Source: Pelosinus sp. IPA-1 (GTDB lineage: Bacteria > Bacillota > Negativicutes > DSM-13327). From it: 64,000 bases of DNA. The stretch is from NCBI RefSeq assembly GCF_030269905.1, contig NZ_BSVC01000009.1, positions 186,001 through 250,000 of the forward strand, written 5' to 3'. Shown here in pieces: positions 43,651 to 53,090 of the stretch (position 1 is the stretch's first letter; every line of letters begins with the position of its first letter). The position numbers were made by a program, and so were the translations under genes. The notes under the pieces were generated by a model. That model was not told where the DNA came from. It searched no databases and saw only the letters and a program-made list of their open reading frames with translations.

Positions 43651-43702
43651 ATACTGGTTCGGTATTAATTATAATTTTACTCTGTGACATATCCTTCGTC
43701 AA
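43651..43702 (-). promoter_or_regulatory. rrf2-cydAB promoter with candidate operator
   Basis: On the minus strand TTGACG (43702-43697), a 17-base spacer and TAAAAT (43679-43674) are followed by ATACCGAACCAGTAT (43665-43651), an inverted repeat ATAC-N7-GTAT lying at about +1 to +20. The position suggests a repressor site for the adjacent Rrf2 protein. Confidence 0.6.
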
Positions 43703-43736
43703 GATTTTTTTTGAAGAAAATGGTTCCTCTAAATTA

Positions 43737-46700
43737 CTACCGATTATACTGATCAACAAGTGTTGCCAATTTATCCGTTATCCTTTTTGTTAACATCTCT
43801 TTATGATATCGCCAGGCCCAATTACTGCCCCCTATTGTACCAGGGAAATTCATTCTAGCTTGGCTAGGAAGACCCATAATGTCTTGTAGTGGCACAATGG
43901 CTGTATTGGCATTACCCCGATAAACAAACTCGATACACTTCCAGTGAATTTCATTTTCCTCTAACGCCTGAATGCCAATCTGCTCTTGTACACAGGCAGC
44001 TAGCTTAGGATCTTCCACCAAGAGATTCCTATACCAGCTTACCGTTGTATCATTATCATGTGTTCCTGTATATACAGCCGTATTTTTCTTGCAACTGTAA
44101 GGTATACATTTGCCCTTTTTATCAAACGAAAAAGAAAAGTGCAATACCTTGATTCCTGGGAATCCAATCTCATTTCTCAAGGCTTCTACTTCGGGTGTAA
44201 TAATTCCCAAATCTTCGACAATAATTGGCAGCTTACCTAGCTTTTTTTCCAGAACGTGAAAAAAAACCGCTCCAGGCCCCTTACGCCAACGTCCCTTTTC
44301 TGCCGTCTCCTCCTCAGCTGAAACCTCCCAAAAAGATTCAAAACCACGGAAATGATCTACCCTGACTATATCGACTAAGGTGAGGAGTACTTTTATCCTC
44401 TGCTGCCACCAATAATAATCATCTTTAGCCATCTCCTCCCAGCGATAATGAGGATTTCCCCACAACTGACCTGTCTTACTGAAATAATCAGGAGGAACGC
44501 CCGCTACAGTTTTTGGTTTTCCCCTTTCGTCTAGATCAAAGAGCTTCTGATTTGCCCATATGTCACTGCTATCATGAGCAACAAAAATTGGTATATCTCC
44601 GATAATTTTCACATTTTTTTCTGTTGCATAATGTTTTAAAGCTTGCCATTGACTGAAGAAAATAAACTGCAAAAAACAATGATAGGCAATTTCATCTGCC
44701 AATAACTCTTTGTATTCTAATAATGTTATTGGCTCCCTTGATGCAATAGCATTCGGCCACATATGCCAGGGGCTCTCATTGAAATGGGTTTTCAATGCCA
44801 TAAATAGAGCATAATCAATAAGCCAATTAGCATGTAACCTAGTAAATGTTTCATAAGCTAAAGACTGCCCCTGCCGTCTAAAGTTCTCAAAAGCCTTACG
44901 TAATTTTTCTTCCTTATAATTTTTTACTTTTTCAAATTCTACTTGCTCCTTATCAAATATAGGACAGTCCTTCAAATCCTGGGTAGAAAGCAGCCCATCT
45001 TCGATTAACTTTTCTAAGGAAATGAGTAGTGGATTTCCAGCAAAAGCAGAGGGGCATTGGTAAGGGGAATGGCTATCCCCGACTGGATTAAGGGGTAGTA
45101 TTTGCCATAATGATTGCTTACTTTCATATAGAAAATCAATAAAGTCATAAACGTTATTCCCCAAATCCCCTATACCATATTTAGAGGGCAAAGAGGTCGG
45201 ATGGAGCAGTACTCCCGCCTGCCGGGGAAAACAATTTTGCTCAACTTGTAGTAACACTTTGCCTTCGAGAGGTTGTAAACAAATTCTAATCGTTCCATCT
45301 ACAATTGCGATCTCTTGGTTTTCGTTTAAAAGATCAATCATGCTTCCATGACACCATTGCTGAATCGGAATTTCTAGATGAGCCGTTTGATCAACACTTC
45401 CATTCAATAACACAAGCGCTGTATTGTCTTGCCCTTCTTTGCCAAAAACATTTTTACCATTACTAATTCTGCGAATATAACCATAGGTTTCCTTCCCTAA
45501 GGGTAAGGAAATCCATTCTCCTGTTTTGAAAATATCATAGCGATTGCGAAGAGCAATAACTCTTTTATACCAATCAAGAATTTCCATATTTTCTTGTCCC
45601 CAAGGATACGTCCTGCGGTTAAATGGATCTTTATGACCTTCTACACCAACTTCATCTCCGTAATAAATACAAGGTACGCCAGGAAATGTCATTTGCCATA
45701 ATACGAGAAGTTTTAACCTAGCGATTGCTAAGGATTGCTTTTCAAGAGGCAAACGGTAAGTAGCCTGCTCAGCAATGGTTAAGCTACTTGAAGGGGGAGC
45801 TTCTCCCAGTAAGGTCAATATGCGGGGTACATCATGACTACCAATTAAGTTCATCATGGCGTAAAAATTTTGACTAGGATAGTTTTCTGCTAAGCTCATA
45901 AATAATTGATGAACTGCAAAAGCATCAATAACCCCTAGCATAAAGTCCAGTACAATTGCACGAAAAGGATAATTCATTACAGAATCCAATTCCTCACCCT
46001 GCAAGTATTCCCTAAGTTTGCCATAACTTTGCTTGTGAGAGGCATCTTCCCAAACCTCGCCAATCAATACACTTTCCTTATCCTGCTCTTTCATTGTTTT
46101 GTATATTTTTTTGATAAATTCATCTGGCAGTTCATCCGCTACATCCAATCGCCAGCCTTTTGCCCCAAGTTGTAACCAGTGTTTGATTACACTATCCTTG
46201 CCTTCAACAATGAAGTCAATATAGGAAGGCTCATTCTCTTCCACGTTGGGCATTGTGTCAATTCCCCACCAAGCTTCATACTGCTTGGGATATTCAGTAA
46301 AACGATACCAATTGTAATAGGGAGATTCCTTTGACTGATAAGCACCTAGTCCCGGATAATTCCCGTCTCGATTGAAGTAGACACTATCACTGCCTGTATG
46401 ACTGAATACGCCATCTAAGATAATCTCAATTCCATATCCTTTTGCCTTGCTGCACAACTGAGAAAAAATTTTGTTATCACCAAGCATCGGATCTACTTTT
46501 TTATAATCACCTGTATCATAGCGATGATTACTCCCGGATGAAAAAATAGGATTAAAATAGATTACACTGATACCTAGTTCCTTTAAATACGGCAGTTTTG
46601 CAATAACTCCCTGTAAGTTTCCACCAAAGAAATCGTAAGATACAATTCTTCCTGTATCTGCATCGCGAATGTAATAAGGATTATTATCCCAATGGGCATG

Positions 46701-47198
46701 GATCACGCTACCCTTAGGAGCAGGCAAAACCATTCCCGCTTCTAATTGTTGATAAAAGCGATCAGGAAAGATCTGATACATCACCGATTCTTTAAACCAA
46801 TCAGGTGTAACAGATCCTGTTTTGTATATTGTAATTTGATAAGCAGGGGGCTCTCCTTCGTAGACCTGTCCTAATCCCCCTAGTCCCTCTGGATTGTTTC
46901 CATAATAATATAGTTGGCCTTGTACCGTAACGATAAAATAGTACCACAAAACACAAGGGAATGAAGGTGCACTCATTTCTACTTGATAGTGCCTACCTAT
47001 ATCTGTCCTTTCCCTTGGCTCCATCATTATTTTTTTTTCTCCAAGACCATCTTGCCATAACCGAAGCAAAACGTTATCTGGCTCAACATCTTCCTTCACT
47101 ATTAAATGCAGAAATACTTTCTCATTACAACAAACAGCCCCAAAGGGACTGCGGAAACTTTCTAATTGAGAGTCATGACTCATAGAGTCTTGTTTCAT
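43737..47198 (-). CDS. malQ: Bifunctional GH13 alpha-glucan hydrolase/GH77 4-alpha-glucanotransferase fusion
   Basis: A 1153-residue fusion. After an N-terminal carbohydrate-binding-type beta domain (about 1-120), residues 125-640 form a GH13 (neopullulanase-like) enzyme with VSVIYF-type barrel strands, nucleophile Asp in GWRLDVADELP near 350, acid Glu in LIGEVWEDAS near 380 and Asp in IGSHDVPRIL near 455. From about residue 660 (QAGVLLHPTSLPSKYGIGDL) a complete GH77 amylomaltase follows with VRVDHFRGFESFWEV, IVEDLGIITPEVEAL and TGTHDNDT. It could debranch or trim glycogen and then reshuffle the maltooligosaccharides (inference). It is the last gene of the glg unit, 124 bases after glgA. Confidence 0.92.
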   Translation of the reverse strand: MKQDSMSHDSQLESFRSPFGAVCCNEKVFLHLIVKEDVEPDNVLLRLWQDGLGEKKIMMEPRERTDIGRHYQVEMSAPSFPCVLWYYFIVTVQGQLYYYGNNPEGLGGLGQVYEGEPPAYQITIYKTGSVTPDWFKESVMYQIFPDRFYQQLEAGMVLPAPKGSVIHAHWDNNPYYIRDADTGRIVSYDFFGGNLQGVIAKLPYLKELGISVIYFNPIFSSGSNHRYDTGDYKKVDPMLGDNKIFSQLCSKAKGYGIEIILDGVFSHTGSDSVYFNRDGNYPGLGAYQSKESPYYNWYRFTEYPKQYEAWWGIDTMPNVEENEPSYIDFIVEGKDSVIKHWLQLGAKGWRLDVADELPDEFIKKIYKTMKEQDKESVLIGEVWEDASHKQSYGKLREYLQGEELDSVMNYPFRAIVLDFMLGVIDAFAVHQLFMSLAENYPSQNFYAMMNLIGSHDVPRILTLLGEAPPSSSLTIAEQATYRLPLEKQSLAIARLKLLVLWQMTFPGVPCIYYGDEVGVEGHKDPFNRRTYPWGQENMEILDWYKRVIALRNRYDIFKTGEWISLPLGKETYGYIRRISNGKNVFGKEGQDNTALVLLNGSVDQTAHLEIPIQQWCHGSMIDLLNENQEIAIVDGTIRICLQPLEGKVLLQVEQNCFPRQAGVLLHPTSLPSKYGIGDLGNNVYDFIDFLYESKQSLWQILPLNPVGDSHSPYQCPSAFAGNPLLISLEKLIEDGLLSTQDLKDCPIFDKEQVEFEKVKNYKEEKLRKAFENFRRQGQSLAYETFTRLHANWLIDYALFMALKTHFNESPWHMWPNAIASREPITLLEYKELLADEIAYHCFLQFIFFSQWQALKHYATEKNVKIIGDIPIFVAHDSSDIWANQKLFDLDERGKPKTVAGVPPDYFSKTGQLWGNPHYRWEEMAKDDYYWWQQRIKVLLTLVDIVRVDHFRGFESFWEVSAEEETAEKGRWRKGPGAVFFHVLEKKLGKLPIIVEDLGIITPEVEALRNEIGFPGIKVLHFSFSFDKKGKCIPYSCKKNTAVYTGTHDNDTTVSWYRNLLVEDPKLAACVQEQIGIQALEENEIHWKCIEFVYRGNANTAIVPLQDIMGLPSQARMNFPGTIGGSNWAWRYHKEMLTKRITDKLATLVDQYNR

Positions 47199-47322
47199 AG
47201 CATTTCCTCACTTTCAATTAGGACATTGATTTTATCGTCTTGCCAATAACAACTGCTTGTGGAGATACAAAACCTTACTGGATTTCCGTATTGTATCTCC
47301 AGCCTAAAGAGAACCCCATCGA

Positions 47323-48789
47323 TCAGACTTGCCCAATTAGTTTTGTATAAGTATTTACATATTGAATGGCGGATTGCTGCCAACTGTAATCACTTTTCAT
47401 TGCATTTTTCACTACTTGATTCCAGACTTTTTTATCTTGGTATGTTTTTAAAGCCCAATTAATCGTGTCAAGCATATCATGAGCATTATAATTCACAAAG
47501 GTAAAACCATTCCCTTCACCCGTCTGCTCATTATAAGATTGTACCGTATCCTTGAGTCCACCAATCTCCCGCACGATTGGTAACGTACCATAACGCATGG
47601 CAATCAATTGCCCAATTCCACAAGGCTCATACAGGGAAGGCATAAGAAATAGATCTGCGCCAGCATAAATCTGATGAGCCAATTCATCATCGAACATAAT
47701 ATTTGCTGATACCTTTCCAGGATACTGCCAAGCCATATACTTAAAGAAGTTCTCGTATCTAGCCTCGCCAGTTCCTAAGACAACAAGCTGAATATCATAA
47801 AATTCTTCTCCTACCGCTGCAGCCTGCTTTACTAAATTAAAAAACATATGCTCTATTAAATCCAAGCCTTTAGGGCCTACAAGACGAGAAACCAAAGCGA
47901 TAATTGGAACATCCTCTCGAACTGGCAGCCCCAAACGACGCTGCAGGTTTGTTTTATTTTTCATTTTCTGTTCCAAATGCTCTACATCATATTGACTGCA
48001 AATGTATTTATCGTTCTTTGGATTATATACATCATAATCAATGCCATTTACAATACCAACTAAGTTTCCTTGGCGTTTTCGCAAGAAACCATCCAACTCT
48101 TCACCGAAAAAGGGGTCTTGAATTTCGTGGGCATATGTTCGACTTACTGTAGAAATCATATCGGAATAGGCTAAGCCCCCCTTCATAAAGCTAACACCTT
48201 CATGAAACTCTACACCCTCGGCATTGAAATAACGCCAATCCAGGCTTAATATGTCATGTAGTATTTCCTTCGGAAAAACACCTTGGTAACGTAAGTTATG
48301 AATGGTAAATAAGGTTTTAATTTGATTATATGCAGGCACATTTCGATAGTGAGCATCAAATAGAACACTAACCATTCCCGTATGCCAGTCATGACAATGA
48401 ATTACATCTGGCATAAAATCAATCTTAGCTAGTGATTCCAGTACGGCACGACAGAAAAAGCCAAATCGTTCCGCATCATCATGATATCCATAGTACCCGT
48501 GGCGTTTAAAGTAATATTCATTATCTACGAAGTAGAAAGTAACACCTTGATAAACAAACTCTAATATTCCACAATATTGCTGCCGCCAACCAACCTGCAC
48601 AAAAAAATGATTTTTAAACTCCATTTTTTGCTTAAAACCATCAGGAATATCTAGATAATTAGGCATAATAACCCTAGCATCAACACCTTGCTTAATTAAC
48701 TCTTTGGGTAATGAGCCAATCACGTCCCCTAACCCGCCTGTCTTAGCAAAAGGTACCGCCTCTGCGGCTGCGATTAATACTTTTATCAT
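47323..48789 (-). CDS. glgA: Glycogen synthase (ADP-glucose)
   Basis: GT5 enzyme extending alpha-1,4-glucan from ADP-glucose. The 488-residue protein starts KVLIAAAEAVPFAKTGGLGD; the KTGGLGDV loop binds ADP-glucose, and the C-terminal half has PSLYEPCGIGQLIAMRYG with the catalytic-side Glu. The length is normal. The ATG comes three bases after the glgD1 stop, and its weak ribosome-binding region (GGGTGATT) lies in the glgD1 end, so translation is probably coupled. Confidence 0.97.
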   Translation of the reverse strand: MIKVLIAAAEAVPFAKTGGLGDVIGSLPKELIKQGVDARVIMPNYLDIPDGFKQKMEFKNHFFVQVGWRQQYCGILEFVYQGVTFYFVDNEYYFKRHGYYGYHDDAERFGFFCRAVLESLAKIDFMPDVIHCHDWHTGMVSVLFDAHYRNVPAYNQIKTLFTIHNLRYQGVFPKEILHDILSLDWRYFNAEGVEFHEGVSFMKGGLAYSDMISTVSRTYAHEIQDPFFGEELDGFLRKRQGNLVGIVNGIDYDVYNPKNDKYICSQYDVEHLEQKMKNKTNLQRRLGLPVREDVPIIALVSRLVGPKGLDLIEHMFFNLVKQAAAVGEEFYDIQLVVLGTGEARYENFFKYMAWQYPGKVSANIMFDDELAHQIYAGADLFLMPSLYEPCGIGQLIAMRYGTLPIVREIGGLKDTVQSYNEQTGEGNGFTFVNYNAHDMLDTINWALKTYQDKKVWNQVVKNAMKSDYSWQQSAIQYVNTYTKLIGQV

Positions 48790-48792
48790 AAG

Positions 48793-49911
48793 TTAAATCA
48801 CCCGTCCTTTCTTTATTACAAGAGGATAACTAGCTTCACCCTTTAACTGCTTGTTTGCTGTTATATATACATCTTTATCACAAATCACATTGTCTAACAT
48901 AACGCCTGAAGCAATTATGCCTTTCTGCATAACAACACTATTTTTAATATATGCCCCCTTCTGGACTTTTACGCCACGAAATAAGATGCTATTTTCTACT
49001 CGTCCTTCAACATAACACCCACTGGCAATTAAAGAATTGCTTACTTCAGAGTCGTGCATAAATTTGGCTGGAGGTTCATCTTTAGCCTTTGTATAAATCA
49101 AACCAGATTTAAAAAACAATTCCTTCCAAATATTTGGATTGAGTAGTTCCATACTGTGCTGAAAATAACTTTGTAAAGAAGAAATACGAGCCACATAGCC
49201 TTGATGATGGTATCCATATACTTTATATTTATTACTATTTTTAATGATGCAATGTTTAACAAAGTCATAGTCCCCATAGGAAATACATTGATTCACTAAC
49301 TCGATCAGCAATCTTTTTTCCATAATAAACATTTCCATGCACATATTCTGATAGCCACCTGAGTCTTTAAACTCTTTAATGGCAGAAACCTGTCCATCTG
49401 CTTTTATCTCCAATATATTGGCCCTTAAACAATCATGAGTGCCGCAATTTGCCTTAGTATACAAAATAGTAATATCCGCCCCTGTACTTTTATGAGCAGC
49501 TAGGGCTTCCCGGTAGTCCAAATTTGTCACCATGTTGGCCCCTGCGATAATTACATATTTCTGACGGCTTTGATAAATATAATCTAGGTTGCTATAAATA
49601 TTTTCTACATCTCCTCGATGAACTTGCATAGGGGTTTTTGTATAGGCAGGAGGCAGGATAAATAAGCCGTCTCGTTTACGAGCCAAATCCCAATCCTTAC
49701 CTGAGCGCAAATGGTCCATTAGGGACCGATATTTATGCTGAATGAAAATCCCTACATTTGAGATCTCTGAATTTACCATATTGGATAAAACAAAATCAAT
49801 TAGACGATATCGCCCTGCAAAAGGAACAGAAGCCAAGGATCGAGATCGACTTAGTTCTCCTAAATATTCTTCTGCTTCATTAAGATTAATAATTCCCATT
49901 AAATCTAGCAT
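48793..49911 (-). CDS. glgD: GlgD subunit of ADP-glucose pyrophosphorylase (copy 1)
   Basis: A 372-residue GlgC paralogue found in Firmicutes that forms a heteromer with GlgC and mainly raises its activity. It opens MGIINLNEAEEYLGEL, with no AGGQGSRL nucleotide loop, so it is probably non-catalytic. AGRYRLIDFVLSNMVNS and the C-terminal left-handed beta-helix repeats (VENSILFRGVKVQKGAYIKN) are present. It starts 6 bases after glgC1. Confidence 0.94.
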   Translation of the reverse strand: MLDLMGIINLNEAEEYLGELSRSRSLASVPFAGRYRLIDFVLSNMVNSEISNVGIFIQHKYRSLMDHLRSGKDWDLARKRDGLFILPPAYTKTPMQVHRGDVENIYSNLDYIYQSRQKYVIIAGANMVTNLDYREALAAHKSTGADITILYTKANCGTHDCLRANILEIKADGQVSAIKEFKDSGGYQNMCMEMFIMEKRLLIELVNQCISYGDYDFVKHCIIKNSNKYKVYGYHHQGYVARISSLQSYFQHSMELLNPNIWKELFFKSGLIYTKAKDEPPAKFMHDSEVSNSLIASGCYVEGRVENSILFRGVKVQKGAYIKNSVVMQKGIIASGVMLDNVICDKDVYITANKQLKGEASYPLVIKKGRVI

Positions 49912-49917
49912 AGCTTA

Positions 49918-51129
49918 CTACTCCCCCCTTTTGCACATATCATCATCTGTTAGAATACATGATATACTTCCCACCACCTTAGTATGAGGTGGTATCATCA
50001 TATCTGCATCCAATACTACAATTTCCTGTTCTCCTGCTATTTGGTCTGCGGCTACAATACTTCCTTGTTTTAAAACAGTCTTACGACCGATAATCGCCTT
50101 ATCAATCACCACATTATCCTCAACATGGACACTCGACATAATAATGGAGTCTTTGATCTTTGCTCCCTCTCCAATATATACATCCCGAAAAATGACCGAA
50201 TTCTCTACCTCACCTAAGACCAAACATCCCTCACTGATAATGGAGTTCCTAACCTTGGCCGTTGCCGAGGTGTAATGGGGAGGACGAGGCGGATTAGCGG
50301 AATAAATACGCCACTTAGGATCATACATATTCAGCTCTGATTCAGCGCCTAACAAGTCCATGTTTGCCTGCCAGTAGCTTTCTACAGTCCCAACATCTTT
50401 CCAATATCCTTTAAACGGGTAAGCTGTCAAATTCCGTTTATCGGCTAACATTTTCGGTATAATATCATGACCAAAATCATGAGTAGAATTTAAATCTTTT
50501 TCATCTTCTGCTAAATATTTTTTCAAAAGGGCCCAACTAAATATATAAATTCCCATCGAAGCCAGATTGCTTTTTGGCTCTGCAGGTTTCTCATCAAATT
50601 CAATAATACGGTTGTCACCATCCGTATTCATAATTCCGAAGCGACTGGCTTCCTCCCAAGATACTTCGATTACAGCAATAGTTGCATCAGCTTGTTTTTC
50701 TTGATGGAATTCTAACATTAAAGAATAATCCATCTTGTAAATGTGATCTCCGGATAATATCAACACATATTCTGGATTAAACCCCTCAATAAAATTGATA
50801 TTTTGGCAAATTGCGTCCGCAGTTCCCTTATACCACTCTCCTCCTTGCTCTTTCACAAAGGGTGGTAAAACATATACCCCGCCATTCATTCTATCTAAAT
50901 CCCAAGCACTGCCAATACCAATATAACCGTTTAATGCTAAAGGTTTATATTGGGTAAGCACCCCTACGGTGTCAATACCTGAATTGTTACAATTACTCAA
51001 GGGAAAATCAATAATACGATACTTACCACCAAAAGGAACCGCTGGTTTGGCTACTTTTTGCGTCAAAATACCTAGACGACTCCCTTGTCCGCCTGCTAAC
51101 AACATAGCTACACACTTTTTCTTGTGCAT
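49918..51129 (-). CDS. glgC: Glucose-1-phosphate adenylyltransferase (copy 1)
   Basis: Makes ADP-glucose from ATP and glucose-1-phosphate, the controlled step of glycogen synthesis. The 403-residue protein has [30 protein letters not shown], the catalytic-side [11 protein letters not shown] and FDEKPAEP motifs, and a C-terminal beta-helix ([19 protein letters not shown]). GGGGGGC lies before the ATG. Copy 2 at 59397 is clearly homologous throughout. Confidence 0.97.
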   Translation of the reverse strand: MHKKKCVAMLLAGGQGSRLGILTQKVAKPAVPFGGKYRIIDFPLSNCNNSGIDTVGVLTQYKPLALNGYIGIGSAWDLDRMNGGVYVLPPFVKEQGGEWYKGTADAICQNINFIEGFNPEYVLILSGDHIYKMDYSLMLEFHQEKQADATIAVIEVSWEEASRFGIMNTDGDNRIIEFDEKPAEPKSNLASMGIYIFSWALLKKYLAEDEKDLNSTHDFGHDIIPKMLADKRNLTAYPFKGYWKDVGTVESYWQANMDLLGAESELNMYDPKWRIYSANPPRPPHYTSATAKVRNSIISEGCLVLGEVENSVIFRDVYIGEGAKIKDSIIMSSVHVEDNVVIDKAIIGRKTVLKQGSIVAADQIAGEQEIVVLDADMMIPPHTKVVGSISCILTDDDMCKRGE

Positions 51130-51146
51130 AATAACGCCCCCCAGTA

Positions 51147-53063
51147 TTAAATATCATTTATCTGCTCTAGTTCCTTATGTTTTAAATAGATGGTAGCCAA
51201 AGGGGGAAGAGTAATCTCTACTGACTGTAATTGGTTTTGCCAACTTACTGATTCTGCAATTATTAGATTTGCATTTTTTTGCCCAGAACCACCGAACTCT
51301 TCCCAATCACTATTAAACACTTCTTGATAATGTCCCATAGCTGGTACTCCAATTCGATAGGATCCATGTACCTCAGGTGTAAAATTACATACAACAAGCA
51401 GGGCCTCCTCCTGAGCCATTGCTTTACGCATAAAGCAAATGACGCTTTGCGTATAGTCACTGCAATCTATCCATTCAAATCCCTGCCAATTCCCATCGAC
51501 TTCCCACAACGCTTTTTCTCGCTGATAAAAATGATTTAATTCACGGCAGTAGCTCTGCATTTTTTTATGCATAGGAGATTCGAGGAGATGCCAATCTAAG
51601 CTTTCGTGATCTTGCCACTCAATAAATTGTCCAAATTCACTACCCATAAATAAGAGTTTTTTCCCAGGATGAGCTATCCAGTAACCATAAAAAGCACGCA
51701 GATTAGCAAATTTTTGCCAATAGTCCCCAGGCATTTTATTCAACATAGACTTTTTGCCATGAACCACCTCATCATGAGATAAAGGTAAGACAAAATTTTC
51801 TGAGAAAGCGTACATTAATGAAAAAGTCAATAAGTGGTGATTCCATTTGCGATGGATGGGGTCAATGGCCATATAGCGCAGCATATCATTCATCCACCCC
51901 ATATTCCATTTGAAATTAAAACCTAATCCACCACTATAAGTTGGCCAAGAAACCATCGGCCATGCCGTAGACTCTTCTGCCATCATGAGAACATGAGAAT
52001 TCTGTGCAAATACTACTTCGTTTAGCTTGCGTAAAAAAGCTGCCCCTTCTAAATTCCCATTGCCTCCATATTGATTGGGAGTCCACTGCCCTTCTTCTCT
52101 TCCATAATTTAAGTATAAAATATTAGAAACAGCGTCAACACGAATTCCATCAAGATGATATACATCTAACCAAAACAAAGCATTCGAAATAAGAAAACTA
52201 AGTACTTCTTTGCGACCTAAATCAAAATTGGCAGTACCCCAACCTACATTTTCACCCCGCTGCGCATCAGGATATTCATATAATGGTGTGCCATCAAAAC
52301 GCCTAAGTCCATGATCGTCTTTACAAAAATGTCCTGGAACCCAATCCATAATTACACCAATACCACAATTATGACAGCAATCAATCAAATACATAAAATC
52401 TTCCGGAGTCCCATATCGACTAGTAATCGCAAAATATCCTGTAGCCTGATAACCCCAGGATCCATCAAAAGGATGTTCGGCAACAGGCATAATTTCAATA
52501 TGGGTATATCCCATAGAAGCCACATACTCAGGGAGGATTTCTGCTAATTCACGATATGTTAGCAGCCGATTTCCTTCCCCTCGCCGCCAGGAACCTAAGT
52601 GCATCTCATAAATTAGCACGGGTTGCTGATACGCAGGTTTCTTCTTTCCCTGTTGCCATACCTCATCCTGCCATTGATAGCCATTCAAGTCATAGACAAT
52701 TGATGCTGTTTCTGGCCGCAATTGAGCATAAAAAGCATAGGGATCTGCCTTTAATAATCGCTTTCCATCTAGCGTATCAATTTCATATTTATACAGTTCT
52801 CCAAACCAAAGATGGGGAACAAATAATCGCCAAATTCCTGACTGCCCTACTCGCTTTAGGACATGTTGATGACCTTGCCAATTATTAAAGTTCCCAACAA
52901 CTTTTACCCCTTTCGCATTCGGCGCCCAAAGGGTAAAACGTACACCACGAGTCCCGTTTTCCTCAACTCCATGGGCTCCTAAGAGCTGATAACTGCGAAA
53001 ATGACTGCCTTCATGAAACAAATATAGATCTTCTTCACTGACTGGTGAAACATCAATTCCCAT
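51147..53063 (-). CDS. glgB: 1,4-alpha-glucan branching enzyme
   Basis: GH13 enzyme that adds alpha-1,6 branches. The 638-residue protein has an N-terminal CBM48 domain ([20 protein letters not shown]), barrel motifs [20 protein letters not shown], the nucleophile Asp in [12 protein letters not shown], the acid Glu in [12 protein letters not shown] and [12 protein letters not shown]. The residues are typical of GlgB rather than of a debranching enzyme. It lies 27 bases after glgP1 and 17 before glgC1. Confidence 0.97.
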   Translation of the reverse strand: MGIDVSPVSEEDLYLFHEGSHFRSYQLLGAHGVEENGTRGVRFTLWAPNAKGVKVVGNFNNWQGHQHVLKRVGQSGIWRLFVPHLWFGELYKYEIDTLDGKRLLKADPYAFYAQLRPETASIVYDLNGYQWQDEVWQQGKKKPAYQQPVLIYEMHLGSWRRGEGNRLLTYRELAEILPEYVASMGYTHIEIMPVAEHPFDGSWGYQATGYFAITSRYGTPEDFMYLIDCCHNCGIGVIMDWVPGHFCKDDHGLRRFDGTPLYEYPDAQRGENVGWGTANFDLGRKEVLSFLISNALFWLDVYHLDGIRVDAVSNILYLNYGREEGQWTPNQYGGNGNLEGAAFLRKLNEVVFAQNSHVLMMAEESTAWPMVSWPTYSGGLGFNFKWNMGWMNDMLRYMAIDPIHRKWNHHLLTFSLMYAFSENFVLPLSHDEVVHGKKSMLNKMPGDYWQKFANLRAFYGYWIAHPGKKLLFMGSEFGQFIEWQDHESLDWHLLESPMHKKMQSYCRELNHFYQREKALWEVDGNWQGFEWIDCSDYTQSVICFMRKAMAQEEALLVVCNFTPEVHGSYRIGVPAMGHYQEVFNSDWEEFGGSGQKNANLIIAESVSWQNQLQSVEITLPPLATIYLKHKELEQINDI

Positions 53064-53090
53064 ACAATCCCTCCACCTTTCCCCCTGGCT

